DNA of 60,000 nucleotides from the NCBI GenBank assembly GCA_905221605.1, contig CAJNDS010000069.1:740001-800000 (forward strand). Reading direction: 5' to 3'. This stretch comes from Symbiodinium natans (Eukaryota; Sar; Dinophyceae; Suessiales; Symbiodiniaceae). Position 1 is the first letter of the stretch. Each line of letters opens with the position of its first letter. The notes below the pieces were generated by a model that was given only the letters and a program-made list of their open reading frames with translations, was not told where the DNA came from and did no database searches. This document shows, one piece after another, positions 35,040 through 45,545 of this stretch. A program made the translations under genes and the position numbers.

Positions 35040-36013
35040 TCAACTCATTAGCAGAAGCACCGCTTGCGTGATGACAGCGACACTCGCCACACCCGCAGAG
35101 CTGATCATAGCGGATGTGTCGCCAGAAGTGCTCGTCGTGGACGTCGAGCCGGCCGAGCTCGTGGACGTTGTGTTCCCGGTGCTTGCAGTCCCGGCTGTGT
35201 AGACCGTGGGGTCCGCAATGATGGCATTGTACCCAGCCTCTTGCTAGCCCCTGTAACCATATTATGGTACAAGGGTACTTTTTTGGAGGTTGGTCAAAGG
35301 GGAACCCAGAACCCAAAAAACCGTAAAAGGGTACCACTCAGCTACCACGGGGCCTCCCAGCAGTTGGACGCGGCTCCGAGGGCGCGCTGGGTGGTGCACC
35401 TGTCCATCGTCAGGGACGTCGTCATCTGGCACACAAGGTCGATCGCGCCCTCCTCGAGATACTGCAAGACAGAGTGATGGATATCCACCCCGTTTGGGTT
35501 CTTCATCAGCGCGTAGATGCCGTCGGTTCCGTAGACTGTCATGGTGACGGTGCCATGGGTAGCAGTAGTGTCAGCAGTCTTCACCTGGCAGTCGGCGAGA
35601 GGCTTGGTCAACTTCGCCCACATCGTGGCATCCGTCGTGACGAAGCTCGGGTTGTACATCATCGCGTCGCGGAGCGGAGCGATCATCTCGAAGGCCTTGA
35701 CGTAGTTGAGGAGGTCCCCCGTCAGGGCCGTGGAGGAGGCCACGAGGACGTCACCCTCAGTCCACGGCTTCGGAGTGACGGCCAGGTCCTGGCCCTGCGA
35801 GTTCACGATCTTCCGCATGTCTGTGGCCCCGACGCTGAGGTCCACGTTGTGCGGTGCTGTGCCGACGGTGTTGGTGCTGCTCGCCACGAAGTAGCACAGG
35901 TTCTCGGAGCTCAGGCGGGTGGTGTCGCACACGTAGAGCAGGCCGTTCTCGGAAGCGATCGCTGGCCTGGCCAAGAGGACGCCCAGCGCACGGAAGAGAA
36001 GCATTGAGCTCAT
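35040..36013 (-). CDS. Secreted, probably GPI-anchored surface protein
   Basis: Exon 1 is 36013-35354 and exon 2 is 35237-35040, giving 285 residues. The ATG at 36013 opens a signal peptide (MSSMLLFRALGVLLARPAIA). An unrecognised domain of about 200 residues follows, with several cysteines. Exon 2 has no early Met. It encodes a Ser/Thr/Gly-rich stalk (TASTGNTTSTSSAGSTSTTS) and ends in a short hydrophobic tail (VASVAVITQAVLLLMS) before TGA, the usual layout of a GPI-attachment signal. The splice joins GAG to GCT in frame with a GC donor and an AG|G acceptor. Without splicing, exon 1 reaches a TAG three codons into the intron. No named family was recognised. A short-tailed type I membrane protein is the alternative. 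Confidence 0.7.
35238..35353 (-). mobile_element. Introner-like element forming the intron of the GPI-protein gene
   Basis: This 116-nt intron starts GCCCCGTGGTAGCTGAGTGG and continues TACCC, with TTTTTTGGGTTCTG further in. Its 3' part has ATAATATGGT and GGGGCTAGC before the final AAGAG. It matches PPR intron 1 at both ends though the host genes are unrelated. The bases GAGGC occur at both exon-intron edges and may be a target duplication. Confidence 0.75.
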
Positions 36014-36979
36014 TGCGCTCTGTCGACCTACGTGTCTGTGTCGTGCGTCTGTCACTTTAAGCCGAGAGACGCTGCGTCTTCCCCCATGTTGCACCTACAC
36101 ACCCCAGACCCCAAAACCACGCTTCCATGACGCAAACCCTCATTCATTACACCACCTATCCTGATACAAAATTGTCAAAGCCCAAGACCCAAACCGCCAA
36201 GGACCGGCACCTGAATAAGCCATAACCCCAGAAAGCCCCATGAACCCTACAAACCTGCACGAATCCTATGTTCACCCTAAACAACCCTCTCTTGCACGCC
36301 TCCCCGGAACCCACCCTCGAGGCTCCCCCCTTTGAACCCAGTTAAGTTTCCCCTGAACCCCAAACCCTAACCCTAAATAACCTGAAGGCCAGGGGCGACG
36401 GAAGCCAGTGAGCAGGGCCAGGGCGATTGGGGACTGCGCACGCCTCCTCTGCAAGCTTGGAAATCGTTTTGGGCTTTGGGCTCAGGGTGCTTAGGGTTTA
36501 GGCCTTTGGGGTGGGGACTACGGTTCCAACGTGGGCATTTCAGTCAACCGTTGCTGCTGGAGGCTTCCCGTAGAAATTCCCCTGTTTCCCTGTCGACGCG
36601 TAGTGTTTATAATATATATTAGGGTCTAGGGAGTGGGTATAGGATTCTAGGGTTCTTGGGTTCTAGGATTCTGGGGTTCTGGGGTTGTAGGGTTTTTGGG
36701 TTTTAGGGTGTAGGGGGAGAGCAGGAGGGAATAGTCGTTTTCGGGTTTACGGTTTGGTTGCGGGCGGGTCTGCGAGTCCGGCTTCCATATGCAGAGCCTG
36801 TTGGATGTCTCGTGGCAAGCAATGCAGTGTCATGAACGAAAAATGAACCCCTATGAACATGCCAGAATTCAACCGATTAGCCCGGAAAACCCTTCAATAA
36901 ACATTGTAATGACCCGAAAAGCCCCTATACCCCAAGCCCTAAACCATAAACCCTAAGTAGGATAATCAACCCTATAAGG

Positions 36980-37048
36980 CCCACCACCACCACCACCACC
37001 ACCACCACCAGCACCAGCACCAGCACCACCAACACCACCACCACCAGT
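36980..37048 (+). repeat. CCA trinucleotide repeat
   Basis: About 22 CCA units with a few GCA interruptions in a gene-free stretch upstream of the PPR 3' end. Confidence 0.9.
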
Positions 37049-37297
37049 TTGTCGCAGCTTTTGCCCAATAAACCCTGCAACAAACCCCATTGCGGCGGCC
37101 TACGACAAGGCCTATAGGCTATAATCTACAATAATACGCCCTCGAATACGCTTATTAGCCCAATAAGACCCAAAAACCGCTAAATCCTGTATGCCCAGCC
37201 TTCGCCCAACCTCTCCGCCTGTTGCCAGCGCGTTCCCAGTGCGACTTTCTGCCTTAACTCGCTGCTTCACCCCCCCACTCCTCAATACTTGCCGTCG

Positions 37298-39399
37298 CTA
37301 ATTAGTCAAGACTGTGCTAGGTGAGTTGCTGTCGTTCAAGCTTTTAGCAACGTTTCTGGAACCTCTGAAACATGCAACACACCCCAAAAACATCTTCCAC
37401 GTCCAGTCCAGCCACAGCTCCAGTTGTGCCTGGAGCCTGCTGCGCCTCAGATCTCGGAGGACTTCGTGGGCTACCGGCCAGGGACTTGCCCCCCTGCAGC
37501 CAGTCATCACTGCCAGATGTTGAAGCTGATCTTGTTCCAGAGCCCGATTCTGCAGCGCCTTGAGCAGCGACAGGCCCTGCTGCCACACGGCAGCTGCCGC
37601 ACAGGAGCTGAGAGCGCTCGCCCCAGCAGTGGCGCCCTTCAGCTCCCTCGGCATCCCGCACAGGAGGGCCAAGGCCGGCTGCCACTGCCCGGCATTGGCG
37701 CACGCCCCCAGCGCCGCATTGTAGCACACCTCCGCGGACATCTCCGGCACCTGGGCCAGGAGGCCCAGAAGGCCCAAAGCCGACTCCCAAAGCTCAGCTT
37801 TCCCGCATGCGCTGATGGCCGCGCTGAGGGCGAAGGCATCGAGTCGGAGCACCGTCAGCTCCGAGAGGAGTGCCAGGGCCCAAGGCCACTGGGCCGCGTC
37901 ACCGCAGGCGCTGATGGCCGCGGTGTAGCTGATCGCGTCGGCTTCGAGGGCTTCACTTCCTAGGAGGGCCCTTAAAACCCTCTAGACGAAGTTCCTGAAT
38001 ATGCACCCTCTTGACCCCAATAATGGAAAATGTGCATAAACTAAATATCCCAAGGGCCCAAAACCCTACACCCTCAACCCTAAACTGAAAAAAAAACCCT
38101 CAAACCCTCGAAACCCTAAAACCCTCAACCCTAAGCCCGAAAACCCTAAACCCTAAACCAACCTGGCTTCGGAGCTCCTGGAAAACTTGCAGGGCCGGCT
38201 CCCATTTCGAAGCACAGCCGCAGGCGCTCAAGACCGCATTGTATGCAGTCACATCGGCCCTCAGCCCCAGCGTCTTCCTAGGTTGTGCCCGTTATAAACC
38301 CTCTGAAACATATGACTCCTCTCTAGATAGATGTCAAATATCCGAAAAAAGACCTCTCAAACCGAAACATAAGGAGAAACATCTGCAAAACGCCCCTAAA
38401 CCCTAAACCCTACACCCTAAACCCTAAACCCTAAACCCCAAACCCTCCCTAAACCTTGAACAGCTTCATGTATGCAAGTAAGGCCAGGGATGGCTGCCAC
38501 TGGCCGCTCTGGCCGGCGCTGATGGCCCCGCTGAAGGTGTAGGAGTCGGCGCGAAGACGCCGAGTCGGCATGCTGGCGAGCCTTAAGGCAGCCCAGGGAC
38601 CATGTTATAGTAGTATGAATAAATCTCATCATCTGATTCTACTTGTATTAAATACTACTACCACTATGATTGTTATACGGCTGCCCTTTTGGGGGTTTGG
38701 TTTTTTACAAGAGGTCCGCAGAACCCAAGAAGGGCAAAGTGGCACCACTCAGCTGCCAAGAAGCAGGGCCTGAGCCTGCTGCCAACACTGCCCGGCAGCG
38801 AGGCTGCTGATCACGGAGTTGCAGGTGATGACGTCGGCCTCCACATGCAGCTCAGCCAGTCTGGTAAATATGGAGGCAGCGAGCTGCCACTCCCCTCCTC
38901 TGCTGCACGTGCTGATCAGCGCATTGTATGAGACTACGTCAGCTTGCAGACGCTGGCTGCAAAGCTCGCTGGCCAGGAGGTGTAGAGCCTGCCGCCACAA
39001 ACCTCCGGCAATGCACGAGCTCATCGCGGCATTCCAGATGGCAATGTCCTGCTCCACCCCGGCTTGCTGGATGTTGTTCAGCAAGAGGAAAGCCGACTGC
39101 CACTCTTCTGCTTTGGCACAAGCACTGATTGCTGCTATGTATGTGACATTGGTGCAGGACAGGCTCCGCTCGCAAAGCACCTCAAGGAGTTGCAGGGCAC
39201 GTGCCCACTGGCCAGCCTTTTCACATGCACCGATGGCTGAGTTGTATGTGACTGTAGTGGCACGCACCTGTTCCTGCTGCAGCTGATCCAGCAACTGTAA
39301 GGCCCGACGCCAGCGTTGAGCCTTACCACATGCATGGATCGCCCGGTTGAAAGCCACAACTGACGCATGTCGGTTGCCTGCTGGTGCCAAGGACAGCAT
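37298..39399 (-). CDS. PPR protein, four exons
   Basis: Exons on the minus strand are 39399-38765, 38581-38465, 38277-38168 and 37959-37298. Together they give 1524 nt, or 507 residues and a stop. The product is a chain of about 35-residue pentatricopeptide repeats with cores such as YNSAIGACEKAGQWARALQL, NALISTCSRGGEWQ and YNAVLSACGCASKWEPALQV. PPR proteins bind organellar RNA, so a role in plastid or mitochondrial RNA processing is likely, but the target is unknown. The repeat period fixes every junction. All three introns start with GC and end AG, each followed by G, and the frame holds across all of them. The ATG at 39399 is the first in-frame Met. The frame is open upstream to a stop near 39522, so an upstream exon is possible. 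One repeat in exon 2 lacks a residue (ISAGQSGQW in place of the usual ISACGxxGQW). Confidence 0.88.
37960..38167 (-). other. PPR intron 3, with TTTAGGG array
   Basis: This 208-nt GC-AG intron starts GCCAGGTTGGTTTAGGG and continues with degenerate TTTAGGG copies. Its 3' end reads AGAGGGTTTTAAGGGC then CCTAG, with exon bases GAAG after it. The array position and 3' end match intron 2, so the two introns look like copies of one element family. Confidence 0.8.
38278..38464 (-). other. PPR intron 2, with TTTAGGG array
   Basis: This 187-nt GC-AG intron starts GCTGTTCAAGGTTTAGGG and runs straight into sense-strand TTTAGGG copies. A non-repetitive stretch follows, and the 3' end reads AGAGGGTTTATAACGGGC then CCTAG, with exon bases GAAG after it. 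The 3' end resembles that of intron 3. It shows directly that a telomere-like array can sit inside an intron. Confidence 0.8.
38582..38764 (-). mobile_element. Introner-like element forming PPR intron 1
   Basis: This 183-nt GC-AG intron starts GCTTCTTGGCAGCTGAGTGG. Its 3' part has ATAACATGGT followed by GGGCTGC and ends TTAAG before exon base G. Both ends match the intron of the unrelated gene at 35238-35353, so the intron body is a dispersed sequence. It has no TTTAGGG array, unlike the other two introns of this gene. Confidence 0.75.
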
Positions 39400-39522
39400 T
39401 GTGCTGTCCCAAGGACAGCCCTGACTCTTCTCATCACCGGCATGGAAGAAAGCTGCCCGCAAGCTCCTTGGCCCTCGGAGCAGCGCCAGAGGACCAGCTG
39501 GCTGCGTCCGCTGAAGGTCTTA

Positions 39523-41120
39523 TATTGCTGTGGGGGCTACAATCTGCTAGCTGCTAGCAGATTCCATGCTGGAGACCCCATGCCCCACGACAAGTGGGCT
39601 GCGGCCAGCTAGCACAAAACAGGCGGCAGGCCAAGAGTATGGAGAGACGGCTGAACAGGAAATTAACCCTGAACCCTGAACCCTAAAACCTAAACCTACT
39701 CTGAAGTCCAAGTAGGAAAACGCACTGCATCCCGAGGTCCCACCTCACTAAACATTGCAGCCCTAACCCCAAACCTCTGACCAATACTTCCGGAAAACTC
39801 TGCCTTTAGCTACCATTGGCCTGAGAACCCCAAAAGAAACAAGACAATAATCCCTGTACTCCTCCCAACCGACATCCTTTGTAGGGTTCGGAGTATCGGG
39901 GTGCCGGGTTTGTGGAACACTCAGGCCCTGTCAAGACCATGGTGATCCCGAGCGAAACAACTGATACATACAAAGCCTGATGGCAGGGAGCTGCAGCTTA
40001 GGAACTTTCACCGGAACCCTAAACCCAAAACCCAGACCCTAAACCCACACCCAAAACCATTTTTCGGATCCCTTTTTTTTTGCCTCGCCAGGACCACAGG
40101 CAGTTGAAGGCCAGCAGCCCCCCCCCTTTTCCGCCCCCCCGCCCCTCCCCCCCCCTACCTACCCTGCCCTGAGGGGCCTGGCTCAACCCTACGATCAATC
40201 CAAGCCGAACCGTCTCTTGAACCCTAAACCCAAAAAAACCCTAAACCCCAAAGCGTGAACCTTGAGCCCTAAGCCCTCAATCCTAAACTAACCCTCAACC
40301 CTAAACCCCAAACCATAAACCATAAACCCGGAACCCTAAACCGTAAACCCAACCCTTATTGCTTGGGGTCCAGCGACTTGGGCGCTGCGGAATCACCATG
40401 CTCACGCGGATGCGCTGGGCCGGGCCGAGGCGGGTCGAGTAGCGTTAAAATTAAACCCCCAAACCCTGAACCCTTAACCCAAACCCTACCGAGGACACTG
40501 AGTCGGAGGCTTTGCTAAGAGGCACAGAGATGGCGTTGTAGCCTCTGGTGCGAAGGCACGCAGAAGGGTGCACGCAGAAGGGTGCCCTTTGTCGTTCTTA
40601 GGGTTTGGGGCAATTTAGAGCATTGCAGCGTTGATGGCAAGTTCCTGAATGCATGAACCGTACACAAACGAGAATTTGAGAAAGCCCTTGTGGGCTTCAC
40701 CTATCGGCTTCCACCGCTTGGTGCTCTTCATGGATTTATCACCACACAAAGCGGACATGTGTGAAAGGCCAACAGATTGGACATTCGAAGAAGACGGACA
40801 TGTTCCTAAGTTCTAAGGCTCGTCAAGAAGCACTCACCCCCTCAGGCACATGGTGATCCTAAACCCTAGACTCTAGACCCCAAACCCATTCATTCTAGCG
40901 CGTCTTCAAGACTCCGGGCGTCGAAAATAATCCGTCAGCGGCTGTTCATTCTAACCGTTCTACCGGCCTTGCCACGCGGAGGCCTCGCACCCCTCTCCCT
41001 ACACAGAATGATATACTGAGAAACGTTGAGCTATTCCTGCTGTTGTGTTAAGAACCTGTAACCTGTTTGTTGTTTGTTGCTTTTGATTCATATTCAATTT
41101 TGAGGCACCTTTGCTTCGAG
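39523..41120. other. Upstream region of the PPR gene
   Basis: 39523-39660 is free of repeats and may hold the PPR promoter or a 5' exon. Beyond it are degenerate CCCTAAA units, the duplicated block at 40190-40453 and unassigned sequence to 41120. Confidence 0.35.
40190..40453. repeat. Duplicated block, second copy
   Basis: Holds the inverted 140-bp and direct 88-bp parts of the block at 31405-31840, here only 30 bp apart. A C-rich tract (40118-40155) precedes it, mirroring the G-rich tract after the first copy's inverted part. Confidence 0.85.
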
Positions 41121-43099
41121 GTGTTTGACGGGCTTTAGACCTGAATGGTGCTGCACCACCTCCGGCTGAATCACCTAAAGCCTAAACCCTAAACCCTGAA
41201 CCCTAAAACCCAAGGTCATTGCCTTCTTGTGGCATCTTGTGGTGTATCTGTCTTGTGGCATCTTGTGGTGTATCTGTACGACCAAGGGCTTTCTTGGGGA
41301 AAAGCACTTCAAAACCCTAAGGGTCCACATGCCTAACTAGGGAATACTTGGGCCTTATAAAGTACTTCCTATGCAGGGACTTTCAGTCCCATGTAGAGAA
41401 TCATGAGGTGCACCCTCAAGGAAAGTTTTTGACGAGATCGCACCGAGAGCGCTCCAAGAGTGCCTCCAAGAGCCCAGACACTCCCAGACCAGTCAACAAC
41501 GCACCCCGATGCCCAACTTAAAATTTCAGGCTTAGGGGTTTTTCGGCTTAGGGTTTCGGGTCTAGGGTCACTAGGGTGAAGGGCCCCAACTGCACCCCAA
41601 GAGCACTCCGAGGCACCGCAAGAACACTCCAAGACCGAACAGCATGAGACAGGCATGCCGTTTCGCACGAACAGGGTGAAGCGACGTGGAAGGGGAAGGC
41701 AAAGGCAAATCGCAACGAGAGAGCACGACGCGCCCCGCCGAGAGCCGAAAAAAGAGCCGCCCACCCTGGAAAAGCCTGAACTGCCAAACTTGAGTTTCGA
41801 GGTTTAGGGTTAGAGGTTTCGGGTTCCGGGGTTTAGGGGTCAGAGGTTTAGGGTTAGGAAAATTTAGGGTTTAGGGTAGCCTCCCGCCCCCCCCCCCAAC
41901 CAGACCAGTGGCCGGCGTCGTACGCCGCTCGCTGTAGCCTGTCAAAGTCGGCGATGCGCGAGAGCATCGCTATGACCTTGGCGTGATAGATGCGCAAACG
42001 CCGAAACCCCAAACCCAAACCCCGTTCCCAAACGCTTATAGAGGTTTAAAGTTTAGGGTTTAGGAGATCCCTGCACCCTAAAAGGTGGGGGGCCGGGTTT
42101 TTGGCTTCGGGTTTAGGGTTTTAGTTTGGGGTTTCGGGTTGGGGTTTGGAGTTTGGGGTTTCGGGAAGCCAAGCCAAGCTAAGCCAAGCCAGGGGCCGAG
42201 CCAAGGCCAAGCTAAAGCCGAGGCAAGCCACATCTTTGCAAGGGGACAAGGCCGAGCCACACCTTTGAAAAAACACACCCGGTAAACTGAAACCCCTACA
42301 ACCTCAAAAAGGTGCCCCAAGGTAGAACCCCCTTTGCTGTCCATCGCAGCCCCCTAAGCCCTCAGACTCTTGCTTTTGGTAGCTTCGCTAAAATAAGGAT
42401 GTTAGGTTTAGGGTTAGGATTTAGGGTTGAAAAAGTTGAGGGCTTAGCGGAGGTGGCGTAAGTCAGTAAAAGGTTTTTTTGTTGAGGGTTTGGAATTTGG
42501 GCTTAGGGTTCGGACTTTAGAGACCTGCCACCTTGCGTGTTGCTGTGTGAAGGCAAAGAAAGGACCCTCGTAACCCTAAACCCCGCATCCCACACCCTAA
42601 ACCCTAAAGCCTAAACCACCCGAAAACCCCAACCCTAAACCCTAAATCCTAAACCCTAAACCCCAAACCCTAAACGACCCTGAAACCTCAACCACCTTGC
42701 ATCTTGAACCTGAAGCCGTAAAAAACTGAAAAACCCCCCAAAGCGACAGCCTCGGGGGCCGCCGACGTCGTCCCTGGGCCTCGCCGGCTCCTGGAAAGGA
42801 GGCTCTAGTTTGGGGTTTAAGGGTTTAGGGTTTGGGGTTTGGGGTTTAGGGTTTACTGTTTCAGGTTTAGGGTTTAGGGTTGAGGGCACTCGGGCTCCAG
42901 GGCTCGTAAGGTCTTGGTTTTTTTGAAGCACGGTTGAGGGCTCTATCAACCCCAAGCCATAGACACAAAACTCAAAACCAGCAGGCTAAACACTGGACTA
43001 AAACCCTTTCTGCGAGGCGTGGCGGCTGCCGCTTGTTTCTAGCTCGCCACTGCCTCCCTGTGGGCTGGGCCATGCCGGACCTCAACCCTACACACTGGA

Positions 43100-43245
43100 C
43101 CCTAAACCCCTAAACCCCTAAACCCTAAACCCCGAAACCCTAAACCCCTAAACCCCTAAACCCCTACACCCCTAAACCCCTAAACCCCTAAACCCCTAAA
43201 CCCCTAAACCCCTAAACCCCTAAACCCTAAACCCTAAACCCTAAA
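43100..43245 (-). repeat. CCCCTAAA octamer array
   Basis: About 17 units, mostly CCCCTAAA, flanked by CCCTAAA at the right end. Confidence 0.92.
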
Positions 43246-45416
43246 CCCAAGGGCTCAGAGGTGCCCAACCATGGCTATGGTGTTGCTAATCTCCACACTA
43301 GGGCTTAGGGTTAAGGGTTTAGGGTTTAAGGATTAGGGTTTAGGGTTTAGGGTTTAGGGTTTAGGGTTCAGGGTTAGCATTAAGCCATACACTTGAAGCC
43401 CTGAAGCCTGAAACGAGCTTCTTACAGCAAATTCTATTCAACCGGGCTAGGCCGGAATCCTGAACCCATCTCCCATTCCTGCCAGAAATCGTGTTTATGC
43501 GGGTAACCCTGCACCTGAACCCTGAACCCGAGACCCACAACTCTATACCTGAAACCCGACACCCCGCAGGGTTAGGGTTTAGGGTCTAGGGTTTAGGGGT
43601 AAATCGCCCTAAATACCCCTGAAACCTAAACCCTAAACCGGTCTAGGGTCTAGGGTTTCAGCGCCTTTGGCCCTGAACCCCGGATCAACGGCTCGCGAAG
43701 CCAAGGCTAGCGCTTCGCTTTCGCTTTCGGAGAGCGCTTTTCCTGCGGGGACTTCAGCACTTTGGGGGTGGGGGGGGTAGGGTTTAGGGTTTAGGTTTAG
43801 GGTTTAGGGTTTAGGGGTTTGGGGTTTAGGGTTTGGGGTTTGGGGTTTGGGGTTTAGGGTTTAGGGCTTAGGGCTTAGGGTTTACGGTTTAGGATTTAGG
43901 CTTTCGGTTGTTGGATTTAAAGTTTAGGGTTTAGGGGGAAGGGGATTTGCTAAGTTTCCTAGCATTCAGACGCCAGGCCTGGTGGAAACCGGAAGTTCTC
44001 CCATGACAAATCCTGTTGCCACAAACCCTGAACCCTGAACCTTATACTCTCAGGCCCACCCTCACACTGCTGTACCCTGAAACCCCTGAAGCCCCAAAAC
44101 TCCAAACTACGGAAACCCGAAAATACCCGAAAAGCACCGACGCACTCAAAGCCGCAAACCCCAATCAAGCCACATCGCTAAACCACCTAAAGCCCCAAAG
44201 AAGCCTGAAACCCAAACCCGCAAAAACATTGAACCATATCAATGCCCCCCAAGCCCTATAACTCAAAAAACTAAAGAGACCTCCACTTGCAAAGCCAAAG
44301 ACCTTCAAGTTGTAAAAACTCCCCCCCCCCCCAAAAAAAAAAAATGAAAAATAAAAACGCAAGTGCAGAAACAACTTCTAACCCTAGAACCGAACCTGAA
44401 TCCCGGAACCCCCACAACCCCTAAACCCTAAACCCTCAACCGCCCACCTTGGCAGCTGCGGCTTTGGGCGGCTCCTCTCCCGCGTTAAGATAGTCTGGGG
44501 GAGCTTAGAGTTTAGGGCTTGGGGCTCAGGGCTCAGGGCTTGGACCTAGAGCAGTCTAAGGGCAGTCTGGGTTTGTAGCTCAAGGAAGCCCAGAGCTTGG
44601 GCACAATTAGGTTTAGGGCGGAGGTTGAGGGCTTAAGTGAACAAGGAAGATGACAACCATAATACACCCTTAGGAGCTGCAACCTCGACCGTAACCGATT
44701 AATTTCAGGACTTTTTTCATGGGCGTTCTCTTCAATCTCATGTCACCTAAAAGGCCCCTGTGATTTTGTGAGCCACAGGTGGGTTCAGGGTTTAGGGTTT
44801 ACACAATCATTAGACTGAACTTACCTGGCGATCACAGGGACTAGGGTAGATTCTTGCGGCTGGAAGCTTAATTTGAGATCGCTGACTATGTGAGCGAGTG
44901 AGCGAATTTATAGTACAAACGAATGAAATGAGTGCGTGATTATCATGAGTACAGTAGTGAACCGACAAGAAGCCCATAACATATAAGGTCTTCCGGACGT
45001 ACTGTCTTCTTCTCACATCTCTGCAAATTATTCTTTACTATAGGTGGTTATACAGGAATATTTCTTGGAAATGCTGCGTCAGATCTAGGAATATATGATA
45101 CATACTCTGTTGTAGCGCACTTTCCTTTTGTTCTTTTGCAGGAGCTTAATTTCTATCTTTTGGCAAAAGGAATTTTTGGAACACGGGGGCGAATACAGTT
45201 TTGCGGGCAGAGGGATTTCATGGAACTCGCATCCTCTCAATTAGTCTTTCAGCATGTGAGGCGGCCGAGTGGTTCTCACTTCAAAACCCCAAGCCTTCAG
45301 GTTTAGCGTTTAGGGTTTACGGTTTAGGGTTTAGGGTTTAGGGTTTAGGGTTTTAGGGTTTAGGTTTCAGGGTATGGGCCCTGAATTGGGAAAACCCTTA
45401 TATAAATCTTAGGGTA

Positions 45417-45545
45417 GTGACATGGTCCCTTCATATGGGCCCTTGATTCAGGGAACCCTTATTTACCCCCCTACAAGCCCTATAAAACCCAAGGCCGTAC
45501 TCCAGAAGCCTTTACAGAAAGTAAGGGACCATATTATAAGGCACC
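45417..45545. repeat. Dispersed element with inverted ends, copy 1
   Basis: ACATGGTCCCTT at the left and AAGGGACCATATTAT at the right are inverted. The inner block CCCTATAAAACCCAAGGCC with TACTCCAGAA and GTAAGGGACCA recurs at 50905-50990. Confidence 0.5.

Noticed and set aside
36052-36070. Spliced-leader relic upstream of the surface-protein gene
   Set aside because: CTCGGCTTAAAG matches the leader in only about nine of twelve positions with an insertion, which is too weak in this repeat-rich sequence.
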